Source: a virus. From it: a stretch of DNA of 64,000 nucleotides. The stretch's first letter is position 1. Each line of letters starts with the position of its first letter. Location: the IMG/VR virus record IMGVR_UViG_3300017917_000400, positions 1-64,000 of that record; one strand, given 5' to 3'. Positions 25,636 to 37,200 of this stretch are shown piece after piece. A model generated the notes under the pieces. That model was not told the origin of the DNA. It did not search any database and saw only the letters and a list, made by a program, of their open reading frames with translations. The translations under genes and the position numbers were made by a program.

Positions 25636-28600
25636 TTAAATGCTGGTTCGACTACCTGGAATTCTTCCAGATTTTACAAACTGCAAGTAAGCGGCACCGT
25701 CTCCATCCCATCCACCAAATTGTCCCTGTACTCTAACTATATTTGGCATGTTTACTACTGCACCTTCTTGTCCTTCGGGTATAGTACTGCTTATTTTATT
25801 AGCGCCACCAACTAATACTGTACCAGCAATTAATTGACCTGTAAATGTATTAGATCCGCCCTGACTTAATCTGTTAGACAAGTAGGCTTTAATTGCTCTC
25901 TGTGTTGGCACTATTTCGTTACTGTTAGCAACAAACGATTGATCTGTACTAAATGATCTAATAACAACACTGGCTGTACCAACTGCAATACCGCCTAATG
26001 ACAATGTTTCTAATCCGCTTAGTCCAAACTGGCTTGCGCTTAGGGTAACAATACCTGTTGCCTGTTCAACTGCAAATAATCCACCAACACGGAAGTTACC
26101 GTCTTGGTCTGTTGAGGTGTAAAATACTCGACCAAAGTTTACTTCGACTGCCTGATCCTGAGGACTTAATACAGTGTCCTCTGGTACGTCTGGATAATTT
26201 GTCTGTTCAATATTACCGTAACCAATACTTAAGAAATCGTGTCCGGTTAATCTTGCTTGACTATATTTTTGACGAATAATAAGATCGGTCTCGTGATCAG
26301 GACTCAATGCTGTGGTCATTTCAGGAGATATTGTAATATTTGCTTGAATGTTTGGTGCTACACTTCCAAATATTGCTTCAGCACTGGTTACCTTATAGAT
26401 AGTATCATTACCGTCTATAACTAAATTGTCGCCAGGTCCGGGTAAACTTGATAGATTTTTCACAGTTATTGATAACCCAACTTGGAAAATATCTGCATAA
26501 CCACCGCCACTGATAATCACTACTGTAGAGTTTGTGTTATAATCTTGGCCGCGATTTACAAAACTTGGATTAGCCAATGTTCCATTACTAATTCTATTAA
26601 GAGTTGTAGCCTCTAATGTGTTGTTAGGATCAAAGAACGAAGTTGTAGGTGCTGAGCTGTACCCAGATCCTGGTTCCCATAAACTAATTGAGCTGATTCT
26701 ACCTGAAGATATAACTGCTCGTCCCTTAGTTGTACAACCTGCTGATATAACACTACCCACTGCTTGTCCCGATGCTGTAAGAAATTTACCAACACCGTCG
26801 CTATCATAACCAAATTCAACAGCAGAATATCCATAGTTACCAACTGAAATCGGTTTCCATTGATGTCCATCTTCTGTTGTCCATGCTGTTCCGGAAGTTG
26901 CATCTAAAGCAATAAACACGCCCTGACCATAACTTATTTTTGCGGCTGGTCCTATGTTAATCTTTGCCTGATACCAATTAATTCCATCTCGACTATATGC
27001 GTTCTTTGCAGATTCGTTAGCCACTGCAACAAATAATCCATTACCAAATGCTACATCGCTCCAGTCCTGTGAACTTGGCAATGATGATGATGACCAATTA
27101 ATCCCGTCAGTACTATATGCTACTGTTACTGCATTAGCAGTTCCTGTGGCTGTAACTGTTTCGATCGCGCCAGGGGTTATTGAACTTATTTGCGAGATTG
27201 TCAATGTCACATCATTGGCCGGTGTTGCGCCGCCTAGGCTTGTTCCTAATATTTTTAATGTCTGTCCTGCTGAATAACCAGTTCCGCCTGCGGCTACTGT
27301 AGCAGTATAGGTAGTTCCTGTTATTGTAACATTAAATGTTGCACTGGAACCAGTTGCCGTAATGTTAGTTGCTCCTAATGCGCTAAATGTTTTTCCATTA
27401 GAAATTGCTACAAATCTTCCAGACCCATAGGCAAGTCCAGTCCATCTATATGTAGGAAGACCTGTACCACTGCTCCATGTTTTTCCAAAATTAGAAGAAT
27501 ATGCAGATGCAGTAGATGATACTGTTACAAATTTACCGTTACCGTATGCTACTTTTGTCCAGTCTGTCTTAGAAGGAAGTTGCCCTGTTCTCCAACCTGC
27601 ACCGTTAGAATTGCTATATGCAAATGTTGACCCTGTTCCTATTGGTGTGTCGTTGGCTACAACTACCCAGTAATTATTTCCGTAGGCTATATCAGTCCAA
27701 GATGTATTAAGCGGAAGTGTTAATGCTGACCATGTTGTTCCATTATTAGTACTTCTTGCTCCAGTGCTAAATGAATCTGGAATTGCAATATATGTATTGT
27801 TTCCATAGGCGATTGCTTGCCATTCACTGCTAACACCTAGTGTAGGTAATGTTGAACTAGCCTCTGTTACAGAGGGTGATGTGTACTGTACTCTTGGTTC
27901 AACATAATAAACTGTTGAATTATCTAAAGGATTTGCTGGCTGAGTTCCTGGATTGATATGATCCCAGCCTACTGCTCCGACTTGCATGCCTCCCGAGTCT
28001 GTGGTTAAACTTGTTGTTGCGCCACCTAAACTAGCACTAACGGTAAATGTAGTACTTGAAGGAATGCTCTTAACATAATAAGTCGTTCCTGAACTAATTC
28101 CGCCAAATAATTTAGTTTTATATGTGGCTACCATACTACCTTGACCAAATGTTAATGTAGATTTAACATTAGTAGATGTTATCGACATTGAACCCGATGC
28201 TGTTGTTAATGTTACCGGTGTGCTTGTAGTTCTTGCTTTGATTTCGCCCGACGCTGTTGATAGTGTAAGTGCAGATCCTCCAGGACTTGTACTAACAGTA
28301 AATGTTGTTTCGTCGTTAATTGCTAGTATGTAATATGTTGTTCCGTTAACTAATCCACCAAATGTGTTGCCTACAAACTGAACGGGATTGTTCACGATAA
28401 ATCCTGTAGTACTGCTGACGGTAATTAAGTTTGAAACTGCTTCGGTTATGGTCGCTGTTACTTCAATTATCGAAGTAGTTACAGTGAATTGACTAGAATT
28501 AATAATCTTATTAATGTAATATTTTGTATTAGCAGACAATCCACCTATAGTTGTTCCTCCAAATAATACTGGATTTAAAGGAACCAAGTTAGTTGTAGAT

Positions 28601-31600
28601 GATGTAGTAATATAGTTTGTTGTTGCTTGTGTAGCAGTGGCTGTCAATTCAATTAGTGTTGTACTAATTGTAAAGGTATCTGAGTCAATAACATCATTTA
28701 CATAATAGGTAGTTCCTACAGAAATACCGCCTAAACTAGTACCTACAAATGTTATAGGCATGTTTGGAATCATGCTAGTAGTTGTGGTACAGTCAATATA
28801 ATTATTGTATGAAGGAAAGCTCATAGTCAACGAACTTGGTGTGGCAGTTGTTAATGCTACTGCTGTTCCTGATGGCTCTGTGCTTATTGAAAATGTTGTG
28901 CCGTCAATAATTTCTTTGATATAATAGGTAAAGTTTGTTGTTATAGCGCCTGCTGGAGTACCCGAAAATTTAACGGTCATGTTTTGAGACAATTTTGCTG
29001 TAGATGATACTGTTATAAAATTGTTTACGCCTCCAGAAACTCCAATTATAGATAAAGTGTCTGTTCCTGTTTTTGTAATATTAGTAGTATAATATGTTGG
29101 TATAAATTGAAGTTTTTGATCAACATATAGTGTGTCCGTAGTACTAGTGCTTAATGTAAATCTATTAGTTGCGCTAGAAGTTGCGGAAATATTCAAAGGA
29201 GTAAACGATTCTTTTAATACGTAGGCAGTTTTACTAAATGCGGCATCATAGGCACTGATATAACCGTACTGGCCTGCGCCTGTACCACTTTGTAAAAATA
29301 CTCTCATTCCTGCATACTCAATTTCAGTTCCAACGTCAGACCCTGATAATATTACAGTATCGTCGTCGCCTCCCTGAGCATTGTTACTGACGATTAGATA
29401 ATTTCTTCCGCCAACACCGTTGCCTGTGTCGGTCATTCTTGTTTGAAAATTAGAGCCTGATCTAATTTCGTCGCCAATAACTTCTACGCCTGTTCCTGAT
29501 CCTGTAATATAAAAATCAGCATAAGCAGTATGACGATTATTCTTAGTATCTAAGTAAAAAGTAGAAGAACTACCAATTTGTAGTTGAGCTCCGTAAAATC
29601 TTGTTGAGCCGGTATTTCCTGTTAATCCTCTAGGATAAATTCTAGTCTGTAATGATGTATTAGTTGCATTATAGTCATTGGCTGTTAGGCTAATTCTATA
29701 CCAACCGTCACCTAAATCTAATTTGTCAGTTATAATATTTGCAGGACTGCTAGTTGCACCAACAACTGCTGTTGTAAATATCTCTGTATCAAAGTTAAAG
29801 TTAAGTCTTGCTGAACATGTACTACTTCCGCTAAAAATCATCATCATATCAAAACTTGAGCTGGTGCTCTTTTTAGCGTGAACGCTAAATGTATAGGTCT
29901 GTGCAGACCCAGTAGGCACTACTCCTGTTGGTGTAACTGTTAATATAGAACTACCTGCCAATGATGCTACTTCTAAGAAGCAGTCGTTTGTTCCGTCAAC
30001 ACCACCAAGTTCACTACCTAAAATTCTTAATTGATTTCCAACAACATAACCAGTTCCGCCATTGTTTACTAATGCACTGTAAGATGTTGCGCCAACAGTG
30101 ATATCAAACGTAGCATCGCTTCCTGAACCAGTGATGTTTAATGCTGACAATCCGGTGTAAGATGCACCAACTGACGGAATTGTATTGTCTTGATAAATGT
30201 AACTGCTATCTGTAGACGATGTTGTACCGTTAAATGTCCAACCTATACTTTGTCCGTTCGGTGCTTCTGTATTTTGTTGTACAGTGACATTACCGTCGGT
30301 GGTCCAGCCAGTTGTAAATGTATTACTATAAGTTAACAAGTTGGTTGTTGATTCTAAATAATCTGAACCAGCATTGTTATATTCCATTGATAGAATTTCT
30401 GCGGCTGTACCAAATGCGCTCTGTACATCGGCTTGTACCTGTGTTGATTGATTATCAATTACGCCTGTAATTGGAACTTCTGTAGAATCAAATCCTTCTG
30501 CAATAACACCATACACACCGTATGAGCTGTTACCATTAGTAGCACGAATTCTTCCACCGTCTTCAGCAAAGTATCCAGCATAGTTATAGTATCCAAACAC
30601 AGAAACACATTCTGTTAATGAATCTGGTCCTGTACACCATACACCAATACCGTCGCTTAATACCTGTGTAAAGTCGTTACACACAATAGATTTATTTCCA
30701 CCATTGTGTAATGTGCCGTCAATTTTTAATCCGGTACATCCTACACCAAAGTTAGTAACGTTTTGAATATATGGGCTACGTCTTAGAATCCAGCAACGTG
30801 TGTCGTCTGGTCCTTCGCCTGGATCTAAACTTACATAGGCTCCGCCAGTTGGTCTCTGAGTACCAAAACTATTCCTAGCACTTAGTGAACCAGCCAATCC
30901 TGTTAAGGTCATATTGCGGATACCTGTGGCGTTACGCACATAGAACATATCTTTTAGACAATCACCTGCATATACAGTTAGGTAACCAGTGCCCGCAGTT
31001 AATTGAAATACTGATCCGCCTACTGTTGTAGAAACTTTAATCTTTTTAGTATCTTGATCAATCGTTTTAATATAGTATGTTTGTCCTAGTGTCACACCAC
31101 CAAACTCGTCAACTGTGTTAGCGGCAGAAAATTGAATTGGCATGTCTTCTGCCATGTCTGCTACACTATAAACTGTAAATTCATCGGTCGCGTCGGATGC
31201 CACTGTGGCGAAAGTTACTATTCGTGTCTTAGGTTGTACCACTGTTCCACGCAATTCGTCACCATTTAGTGCAACGTTGTCAGGAACAACTATCGGTAAT
31301 TCTTCAGAATAGGTTCCTGTCTTAACCATAATGGTTGCTGTAATTCCCTGATTAGGAGAAGGTAGATTTGATTTATCAGCATTTGTTATTGCTGTAATTA
31401 ATAAATCCATTAAACTTTGTATTTCTGTATAAGCACCTGCTTCTGAAACATACGCAGGATCAAAATTTTGAGAAATCTGTTCTTCTACGGGAATTCCGTT
31501 GAGAGTTTGATAATTGCTCGGAGGTGCTGTTTTAGACAGTGCATATCCGATTAGTGTTTCAAGATATGTCAATGAAGCCGCAATATAATCCTGTGCGGCA

Positions 31601-33507
31601 TCTGTGCCTTCAGTTCTAAAAGTAGTATCACTGCCGTCAGCAAAATAGTATTCTGTTGCAAACACTATTCTACTATTGCTGCCGCGAGTAATGTCATATG
31701 ATAGAGCATCTATAATTATTTTTGCATCTCTTCTTGTTGAAAACTCATCAAAAACTGATGCTAATGTAAAAGGAGCATTTTCTTCTTGTACTTGATAAAG
31801 CATCCATTGGTACATTTCTTCAATTAACCATTCTTTGTTGCCCGTTAATAGTGCGTTGGCGTTTTGATAATAACTTCCGGCTGCGATTGTTTCACAGGCA
31901 TACTTAATAGTTTTCCAAGGTTTATCAATAGTATCGCCTCGAGCAATATCATCAACTCCGTCTGGCGCAACATAGTAAACATCAGGAACAACTTGTATTT
32001 TCCTCCACTGAGGTTCACCGTCTGTGCTACGTAACACTTCATCTTGATCACCAATAGGTATAGCAACGTTTTCAGTATTTGTTGTATCACGTGCTACAAT
32101 ATCACCTTGTGTATTACCGGCATTAAACCGATCGTGTAATACATGAACAGTCCAAAAATCATTATTTGTATCTAGATCCGGTCTAATAACTTCGCCTAGA
32201 CTGGTAAATGTTTTGATACAGCGATATGTAGCATTTTGCCAAATTACTAATTCTCCTACGCTGTATAATGTAGCAGACTGCCAAAAACTTCTCCATGCTG
32301 TTCCGGGAACTATCAAACTCCAATAGGTATAATTGACGCCAACAAAATTTAGTGGCTGAGCATCTGCAGGCGAACCGTCAGGTGCTTCGTTTAAAATAAC
32401 TGTAGTTGCGTTGGTCACGGAAACAACAGTCTGCCCTCGACTAAAACCGTTTCCAATTATAATCATGCCTGAAACAATACCAGTAGTAGAGTTTACTTTT
32501 AATGTAGTTCCACTGCTGCCTGTAGCAGTATATGTTTTTGTTAGAGAAACTGCTGAAGGATCTTGTCCTACACTGTCAGTTATCGCAACAAATAAATTGC
32601 CGCCCCTTCTTACTACATCGCCTACTTGATATGATCCGCCAGCCCAGTCACCGCTGACGCTGTATCCTTTGGTTACTAAACTCCATGCACTAGAACTATC
32701 AACTGAATTAGTAGATGGAATATTGTTTAAATTATTGTTTACTAGACTTATGTAAGAATAGCCGCCATAGATAACAACATCGCCTGCCTGATAAGTGGTT
32801 GTTTCGCTCCAACCATTTTCATATTGTTGTCCTGGTAACCATACATTAAATTTAGGATCATCAAATGTAGAAGTAGAAGTATGCCCTAAGATACATACTT
32901 GAATATCTGGGCCAATTCTTACAAGATCGTTTAATTTATATCGTAGCCCAGATGTCCAAGTGCCTTTATATTCATAACCGTTGTGTACTATTTCCCACTT
33001 GGCTTGATCTGATTCTAAGCCTAATGCGGTTGTAGATGCTGATACGTGATTTTCAATACAGCGATAAACAATACCACCGTATTTTACAATATCTCCTAGA
33101 CCATAAACAGTTGATGTAGACCATCCACTATTCCAGTTATCAAACTGGCTATATGTTGTCCACTTGCTTAGATCAATCTGTGTTAACCCGCTGGTATGTT
33201 CGTCTATACAAACATATACTGCACCACCATATCTAACAATATTTCCTAAGGAATAAAATGTACTAGGTGTCCAATCTTCTTTCCATTGCACACCGTCAAG
33301 CATTAACTCCCAGCGAGGCTGTGAAGCCAATTCTGGAGTTATGTAATTTAAATCACTGTAAAAATTGGCCTGCGATGTATGGGGTTCTTTACAAACATAA
33401 CATTTTCCGTTATATTGAACGATAGCATCTCTATTATAAAAAATACCATCGGCCCATTCGCCCTTCCATGTAAATCGCAATCTACCAATCTTAAATTCTG
33501 AAGCCAT
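25636..33507 (-). CDS. Giant modular fibre/adhesin protein (2623 aa)
   Basis: Paralogue of the 3154-residue protein and transcribed just before it. N-terminal: MASEFKIGRLRFTWKGEWAD and seven W...Y..GDIV.YGG..Y.C modules. Then YYVAPDGVDDIARGDTIDKPW, a single RRDAKIIIDALSYD module, the same beta-helix block (FYVRNATGIRNMTLTGLAG, SSYGVYGVIAEG), about six ~75-residue FxGTxxGGxxxGTTYYV repeats, BNR-like ASP/W-turn repeats (YGNGKFVTVSS, YGSGRFVAIS), and the C-terminal VFYTSTDQDGNFRVGGLFAV and VPTQRAIKAYL domain. Shared ends with different middles show that the two proteins diverged by module gain and loss. Expected role is a long distal or side fibre binding cell-surface polysaccharide. Confidence 0.8.
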   Translation of the reverse strand: MASEFKIGRLRFTWKGEWADGIFYNRDAIVQYNGKCYVCKEPHTSQANFYSDLNYITPELASQPRWELMLDGVQWKEDWTPSTFYSLGNIVRYGGAVYVCIDEHTSGLTQIDLSKWTTYSQFDNWNSGWSTSTVYGLGDIVKYGGIVYRCIENHVSASTTALGLESDQAKWEIVHNGYEYKGTWTSGLRYKLNDLVRIGPDIQVCILGHTSTSTFDDPKFNVWLPGQQYENGWSETTTYQAGDVVIYGGYSYISLVNNNLNNIPSTNSVDSSSAWSLVTKGYSVSGDWAGGSYQVGDVVRRGGNLFVAITDSVGQDPSAVSLTKTYTATGSSGTTLKVNSTTGIVSGMIIIGNGFSRGQTVVSVTNATTVILNEAPDGSPADAQPLNFVGVNYTYWSLIVPGTAWRSFWQSATLYSVGELVIWQNATYRCIKTFTSLGEVIRPDLDTNNDFWTVHVLHDRFNAGNTQGDIVARDTTNTENVAIPIGDQDEVLRSTDGEPQWRKIQVVPDVYYVAPDGVDDIARGDTIDKPWKTIKYACETIAAGSYYQNANALLTGNKEWLIEEMYQWMLYQVQEENAPFTLASVFDEFSTRRDAKIIIDALSYDITRGSNSRIVFATEYYFADGSDTTFRTEGTDAAQDYIAASLTYLETLIGYALSKTAPPSNYQTLNGIPVEEQISQNFDPAYVSEAGAYTEIQSLMDLLITAITNADKSNLPSPNQGITATIMVKTGTYSEELPIVVPDNVALNGDELRGTVVQPKTRIVTFATVASDATDEFTVYSVADMAEDMPIQFSAANTVDEFGGVTLGQTYYIKTIDQDTKKIKVSTTVGGSVFQLTAGTGYLTVYAGDCLKDMFYVRNATGIRNMTLTGLAGSLSARNSFGTQRPTGGAYVSLDPGEGPDDTRCWILRRSPYIQNVTNFGVGCTGLKIDGTLHNGGNKSIVCNDFTQVLSDGIGVWCTGPDSLTECVSVFGYYNYAGYFAEDGGRIRATNGNSSYGVYGVIAEGFDSTEVPITGVIDNQSTQVQADVQSAFGTAAEILSMEYNNAGSDYLESTTNLLTYSNTFTTGWTTDGNVTVQQNTEAPNGQSIGWTFNGTTSSTDSSYIYQDNTIPSVGASYTGLSALNITGSGSDATFDITVGATSYSALVNNGGTGYVVGNQLRILGSELGGVDGTNDCFLEVASLAGSSILTVTPTGVVPTGSAQTYTFSVHAKKSTSSSFDMMMIFSGSSTCSARLNFNFDTEIFTTAVVGATSSPANIITDKLDLGDGWYRISLTANDYNATNTSLQTRIYPRGLTGNTGSTRFYGAQLQIGSSSTFYLDTKNNRHTAYADFYITGSGTGVEVIGDEIRSGSNFQTRMTDTGNGVGGRNYLIVSNNAQGGDDDTVILSGSDVGTEIEYAGMRVFLQSGTGAGQYGYISAYDAAFSKTAYVLKESFTPLNISATSSATNRFTLSTSTTDTLYVDQKLQFIPTYYTTNITKTGTDTLSIIGVSGGVNNFITVSSTAKLSQNMTVKFSGTPAGAITTNFTYYIKEIIDGTTFSISTEPSGTAVALTTATPSSLTMSFPSYNNYIDCTTTTSMIPNMPITFVGTSLGGISVGTTYYVNDVIDSDTFTISTTLIELTATATQATTNYITTSSTTNLVPLNPVLFGGTTIGGLSANTKYYINKIINSSQFTVTTSIIEVTATITEAVSNLITVSSTTGFIVNNPVQFVGNTFGGLVNGTTYYILAINDETTFTVSTSPGGSALTLSTASGEIKARTTSTPVTLTTASGSMSITSTNVKSTLTFGQGSMVATYKTKLFGGISSGTTYYVKSIPSSTTFTVSASLGGATTSLTTDSGGMQVGAVGWDHINPGTQPANPLDNSTVYYVEPRVQYTSPSVTEASSTLPTLGVSSEWQAIAYGNNTYIAIPDSFSTGARSTNNGTTWSALTLPLNTSWTDIAYGNNYWVVVANDTPIGTGSTFAYSNSNGAGWRTGQLPSKTDWTKVAYGNGKFVTVSSTASAYSSNFGKTWSSGTGLPTYRWTGLAYGSGRFVAISNGKTFSALGATNITATGSSATFNVTITGTTYTATVAAGGTGYSAGQTLKILGTSLGGATPANDVTLTISQISSITPGAIETVTATGTANAVTVAYSTDGINWSSSSLPSSQDWSDVAFGNGLFVAVANESAKNAYSRDGINWYQAKINIGPAAKISYGQGVFIALDATSGTAWTTEDGHQWKPISVGNYGYSAVEFGYDSDGVGKFLTASGQAVGSVISAGCTTKGRAVISSGRISSISLWEPGSGYSSAPTTSFFDPNNTLEATTLNRISNGTLANPSFVNRGQDYNTNSTVVIISGGGYADIFQVGLSITVKNLSSLPGPGDNLVIDGNDTIYKVTSAEAIFGSVAPNIQANITISPEMTTALSPDHETDLIIRQKYSQARLTGHDFLSIGYGNIEQTNYPDVPEDTVLSPQDQAVEVNFGRVFYTSTDQDGNFRVGGLFAVEQATGIVTLSASQFGLSGLETLSLGGIAVGTASVVIRSFSTDQSFVANSNEIVPTQRAIKAYLSNRLSQGGSNTFTGQLIAGTVLVGGANKISSTIPEGQEGAVVNMPNIVRVQGQFGGWDGDGAAYLQFVKSGRIPGSRTSI
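27960..29180 (-). repeat. Tandem ~75-residue FxGTxxGGxxxGTTYYV modules
   Basis: Five near-consecutive copies in the 2623-residue protein contain GGISSGTTYYVKSI, GGLVNGTTYYILAI, GGLSANTKYYINKI, GGISVGTTYYVNDV and GAITTNFTYYIKEI. Each is followed by a TTFTIST-type strand and joined by TTNxITVSSTT linkers. A sixth (GGVTLGQTYYIKTI) sits further upstream in the gene near 31090. The fold is probably a beta-sandwich; function not known. Confidence 0.65.
32240..33490 (-). repeat. Seven carbohydrate-binding-like modules in the 2623-residue protein
   Basis: The N-terminal 420 residues carry seven modules, for example WTPSTFYSLGNIVRYGGAVY, WSTSTVYGLGDIVKYGGIVY and WSETTTYQAGDVVIYGGYSY. They match, module by module, the array of the sister protein. 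This region is the best conserved between the two giants, as expected for a shared attachment or glycan-binding stalk. Confidence 0.65.
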
Positions 33508-33543
33508 TTTATTTTCCTTATTCCTAGATTATCTCTATACTTA

Positions 33544-33912
33544 TCAGGTTACAATCTGTGTAGGATCGTAAACATATTCTTTGTTAATGCGAACTACAAA
33601 TTCGCCTTGGTCGTTGATATAATAGAACACGCTTCTGTTATCCCAGCGATATTGATCCCACTGTAAATTACTAAAAGGACGACTATGATCTTCTTCTAAG
33701 CGTCCATCAAAAAAATCAACACCATATTCAAATTCTGTATAATCGTTTTCTGTTAAACCTGGATTATTAATTGTGATAGAGTCGTCTGCATCTTTTAATT
33801 GATCAATTTTGACGAAATACAATAATCCGTCGTCTGTGCGTCTGATAGCATAGAAATATCGAGTGTTTGAATCACCAGTGTCTGATGGTTGTGTTCCAAT
33901 ATAATAAGACAT
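33544..33912 (-). CDS. Small structural protein, unknown function
   Basis: A 122-residue protein with alternating acidic and aromatic residues: MSYYIGTQPSDTGDSNTRYF, DDGLLYFVKIDQLKD, WDQYRWDNRSVFYYINDQGE. It has no signal or membrane segment. It lies between the small beta protein at 33925 and the giant fibre, with an AAGGAG ribosome binding site. Proteins of this look occur in the structural modules of marine myoviruses; I infer a fibre-adaptor or baseplate role, without direct proof. Confidence 0.55.
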   Translation of the reverse strand: MSYYIGTQPSDTGDSNTRYFYAIRRTDDGLLYFVKIDQLKDADDSITINNPGLTENDYTEFEYGVDFFDGRLEEDHSRPFSNLQWDQYRWDNRSVFYYINDQGEFVVRINKEYVYDPTQIVT

Positions 33913-33924
33913 TTATTTTTCTCC

Positions 33925-34254
33925 TTATGCTATTTCAACGTAACTTAATACTAGATCTAGCGAATCGTCTTGACTGCAAAATACGTGTAATGAATTTTCT
34001 GGCGCAAGTATTAATTTTTCTCCGCCGTTAACTACACGTAAACTTGAATTTGGTGCAATAATTACATCTTTAATGAAGTAACCAACTGTACTAGCGTCAT
34101 CTGTGATAGTTACACTGGCTAATATATTACTGGCTGTTAAATTTGCTAGGCTTAAGCCAATTACTGTTGCACGAGTTGATGCAGTTGTTTCTAATATTTG
34201 AATAGGTGTTGTTCCTACTTCAGTTACTACTTTGTTCTTAAAAAAGTTTGCCAT
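33925..34254 (-). CDS. Small beta structural protein (110-residue family, copy b)
   Basis: A 109-residue all-beta protein: MANFFKNKVVTEVGTTPIQI, RATVIGLSLANLTASNI, IIAPNSSLRVVNGGEKLILAPENSLHV cut by turns. Strand order and length parallel the proteins at 15773 and 42826. The most similar segments are the central 'N-x-T' strand and the proline-led 'iaP.s...' loop. Placed immediately after a large beta-helix protein in the operon. Function not known. Confidence 0.55.
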   Translation of the reverse strand: MANFFKNKVVTEVGTTPIQILETTASTRATVIGLSLANLTASNILASVTITDDASTVGYFIKDVIIAPNSSLRVVNGGEKLILAPENSLHVFCSQDDSLDLVLSYVEIA

Positions 34255-34260
34255 TTATTC

Positions 34261-37200
34261 TTATCCTAATATTAATGCAAATGTAATTGCAATATCTTCT
34301 GCGGTAGTTGCATTAATGCCACCGCCGGCACCTGCGGCTGAATCCCAAGTTGTACCATTAAACACTTCTAATTGTTTTAATTCTGAATTATAACGAGTCA
34401 TACCAACAACAGCATAGGCAGTAGGACGTTCTGAACTAACTCCAGTAGGAACTACAAATCCGTTAGTACCGGCAATTTTAAAGTAACCAATTCCGGTTTG
34501 TGTAATCTGTGTTACTGCACCTGATACTGTGTTAGTAATGGTATTATCTTTTATTGCAAAGTTTGCTAATTTGATGCTACCTGTACCAGTAGCATTAAAA
34601 ATAATATCTGTGTTTGTTGTACTGCTGATTGTATTGCCATCTATGATAATGTTATCAACTTCAACTCTAGGAACTTGTAATCTAGCACTAGTCAAATCTG
34701 CTGTTAAAACATTATTATTATAAAATCTAATCGTGTCATCGTTAGCGCCCGGTGTTAGCTCTGCGGTAATTCTTGTGGTGTCATCTAAGTCACCAACTCC
34801 ACTTAACTTGATCCAGTTAACACCGTCATAGCCCTCATAGCGGCCAATTTGACTGTTAAAACGAATCATACCAGACTGTGCTGTAGGACGCTCTGCGGTA
34901 TTACCCACAGGAATTATTAAACTTTGGTTAGAGTTGATACTTACTAGTTTATTTGTACCAGGTTGAATTACAATATCGCTGGCGGAATTACTGCTGATAA
35001 CGTTAGCATCAACATTAAATTCTTCTAAAACAATGTATCCAGTGCCGTTGGCACGTAATTCTAAATTACTATTTGAATTAGTTGTTGTGATATAATTGTC
35101 TTTGATAAAAATATCACCGTTGGAAAATTCTTCTGCGGTAATTCTATTGCTGGCTGTTAGATTTGCTGAACTAATGTCACCCGTAACAGACAAATTCTGT
35201 CCCATAGAAACATTATTATAAGGCATTGTGATAATACCTGTGCCTGCGGCACTTAGTTCTAAATTACTGTTTGATAATGTTGTGTATAATCTATTTCCAG
35301 CAATTTTAATATCTTGAAATTGGGCATCGCTGCCAACTGTTAATGTTCCTGTAACAGAATAATTACCCGTTTGTGTTACATCTCCAGTTTGAATTAAATT
35401 ACCAGTATAGGTAACTGTACCTGTAATATTTGTATTACCTAGCGTGGAAGTTCCAAGAACTGTTAAATCATTGTCTATTTGAACATTGTCGTTGGGGACA
35501 TAAATTCTACCAGTTCCATTAGCACGTAATTCTAAGTCTGCATTTGAATCTACAGTCTTAATAACATTGCCATCGATGTTAATGCTGTCAATGTGTAAGT
35601 TGCCGGTGTAGACATTTGCCCATTGTAGACCGTTTGTTCCTAGTGTATAGGTTTCTGTTACACCCGGAGTAATGTTACTAGTAATGCCTGCAACAATATT
35701 AATTGTGTCAGTAGGCTGATTACCGAGTGTAATATTACCACCAATATTAACATTACCAACAACATCAAGATTACCTGCGATGTTTACGTTATTTTGTAAA
35801 TTAATTTCGTCACTGGCAGAAACTATGTTTAGGTCACCGGTAATGCTTTCAACAGTGTTTCCACTGATTTTAATATTTCCAGTGTCAATTTCTGTACCAT
35901 CAATATAGGTAGTATTAACACCATCAGTAAATGTTACCCCTGTTAATGAACTAATATTAAAACTTGTAGTAGTAAACTCTACAGTTCCTGCGGCTTGATT
36001 AACATAGAATAAATCACCAACACGGAAGTCGCCCTTATGGTCTACTGAACTATAATAAATCTTAGCATCATTAAGTTCAACAATTTCGTTGGCTTGTACG
36101 ACATAAGAAGGATCATTATCTACACGCTTACCTGTACCAATATAGGCTAAGTTTTGTCCAATTAGATAAGCAATTACTCCTAGTCCGTCGCCATAGAATC
36201 CATAGTTACCGTAAACACAGGCACTACCAATACTACGAACTTCTGTACCAAAGTCGCTGTGGTCAACTAGAGTAATTGCAGTAGCAGTGCCGCCTGCATT
36301 TGTTCTAATATCTTGTTCTAATAATGTTTCATCAACAAATGTTGTAGAATTGTTTGCACCGTCAAATCTTAAAAGTAATACAGTACTGCTTAAATTAGGA
36401 ACAACAGATGTTGGTGCTGAAAAAGATACGGTATAGAGTCCAGTTCCTTTAGTAACTCTAAAGTCATCAATGTATCCATTCCATCCTGTGCTACCGCTCC
36501 AGGATGCTCCTATGTTCAGAGGTTTTGTAGTTCCATAATTATTAGAATCAGAATAGGTGTTTGTTGAAACCGTTCCGTTGATAAAGAATCTTGTTACGCC
36601 GCCGGATTTAGAAATAGCAACATGAGTCCATGCTCCTGTAGGAACAATATTACTACTAGTTAAAACATAACCGCCATTAACAAATAATCTTAAATTGCCT
36701 GCGGCACTAGATTCTACATACAAACTAAATTGTGCAGTACCAGAAGTTCTTTGATCAAATAATATCATTTGACTGGCTGAGTTTTTATAAACCCAACCTT
36801 CTATAGTAAAGTCCCCTGTTCCAAAACCAAAATCTATATTACTTGCTATTGATGCGTAATCGCCTGTGCCGTCTAATATAAGACTTGCTGTGCCAAATTT
36901 TTTCTGTGCTGTAGATAACTTAGCGTTTCCTACGGCTGTGATTGTTTTGCCGCCGCGTTCAAATTGTGTTTCTAATCCAGAAACTTTACCTGTTAAGTAA
37001 ATTTTTCCGTCTGTGTCAATTTTACTAATTGTACCAGATGCTAGTACTGTAGGATATATTGAGTAATATGTTAATGTATTACCAACATTAAATGTTCCTG
37101 TTTGTCCGCTTAGTCTTAATTCTGTCTTGCCTGCGCCAGCAAACCCTGTGCTACCGCTAACTGCATTAAAACCTTTGTTGGCAAAATATGTAAATGAATT

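Noticed and set aside
27960-29180. CRISPR-like repeat array
   Set aside because: The periodicity is at protein level (~75 residues) with diverged DNA; there are no short identical repeats and spacers.
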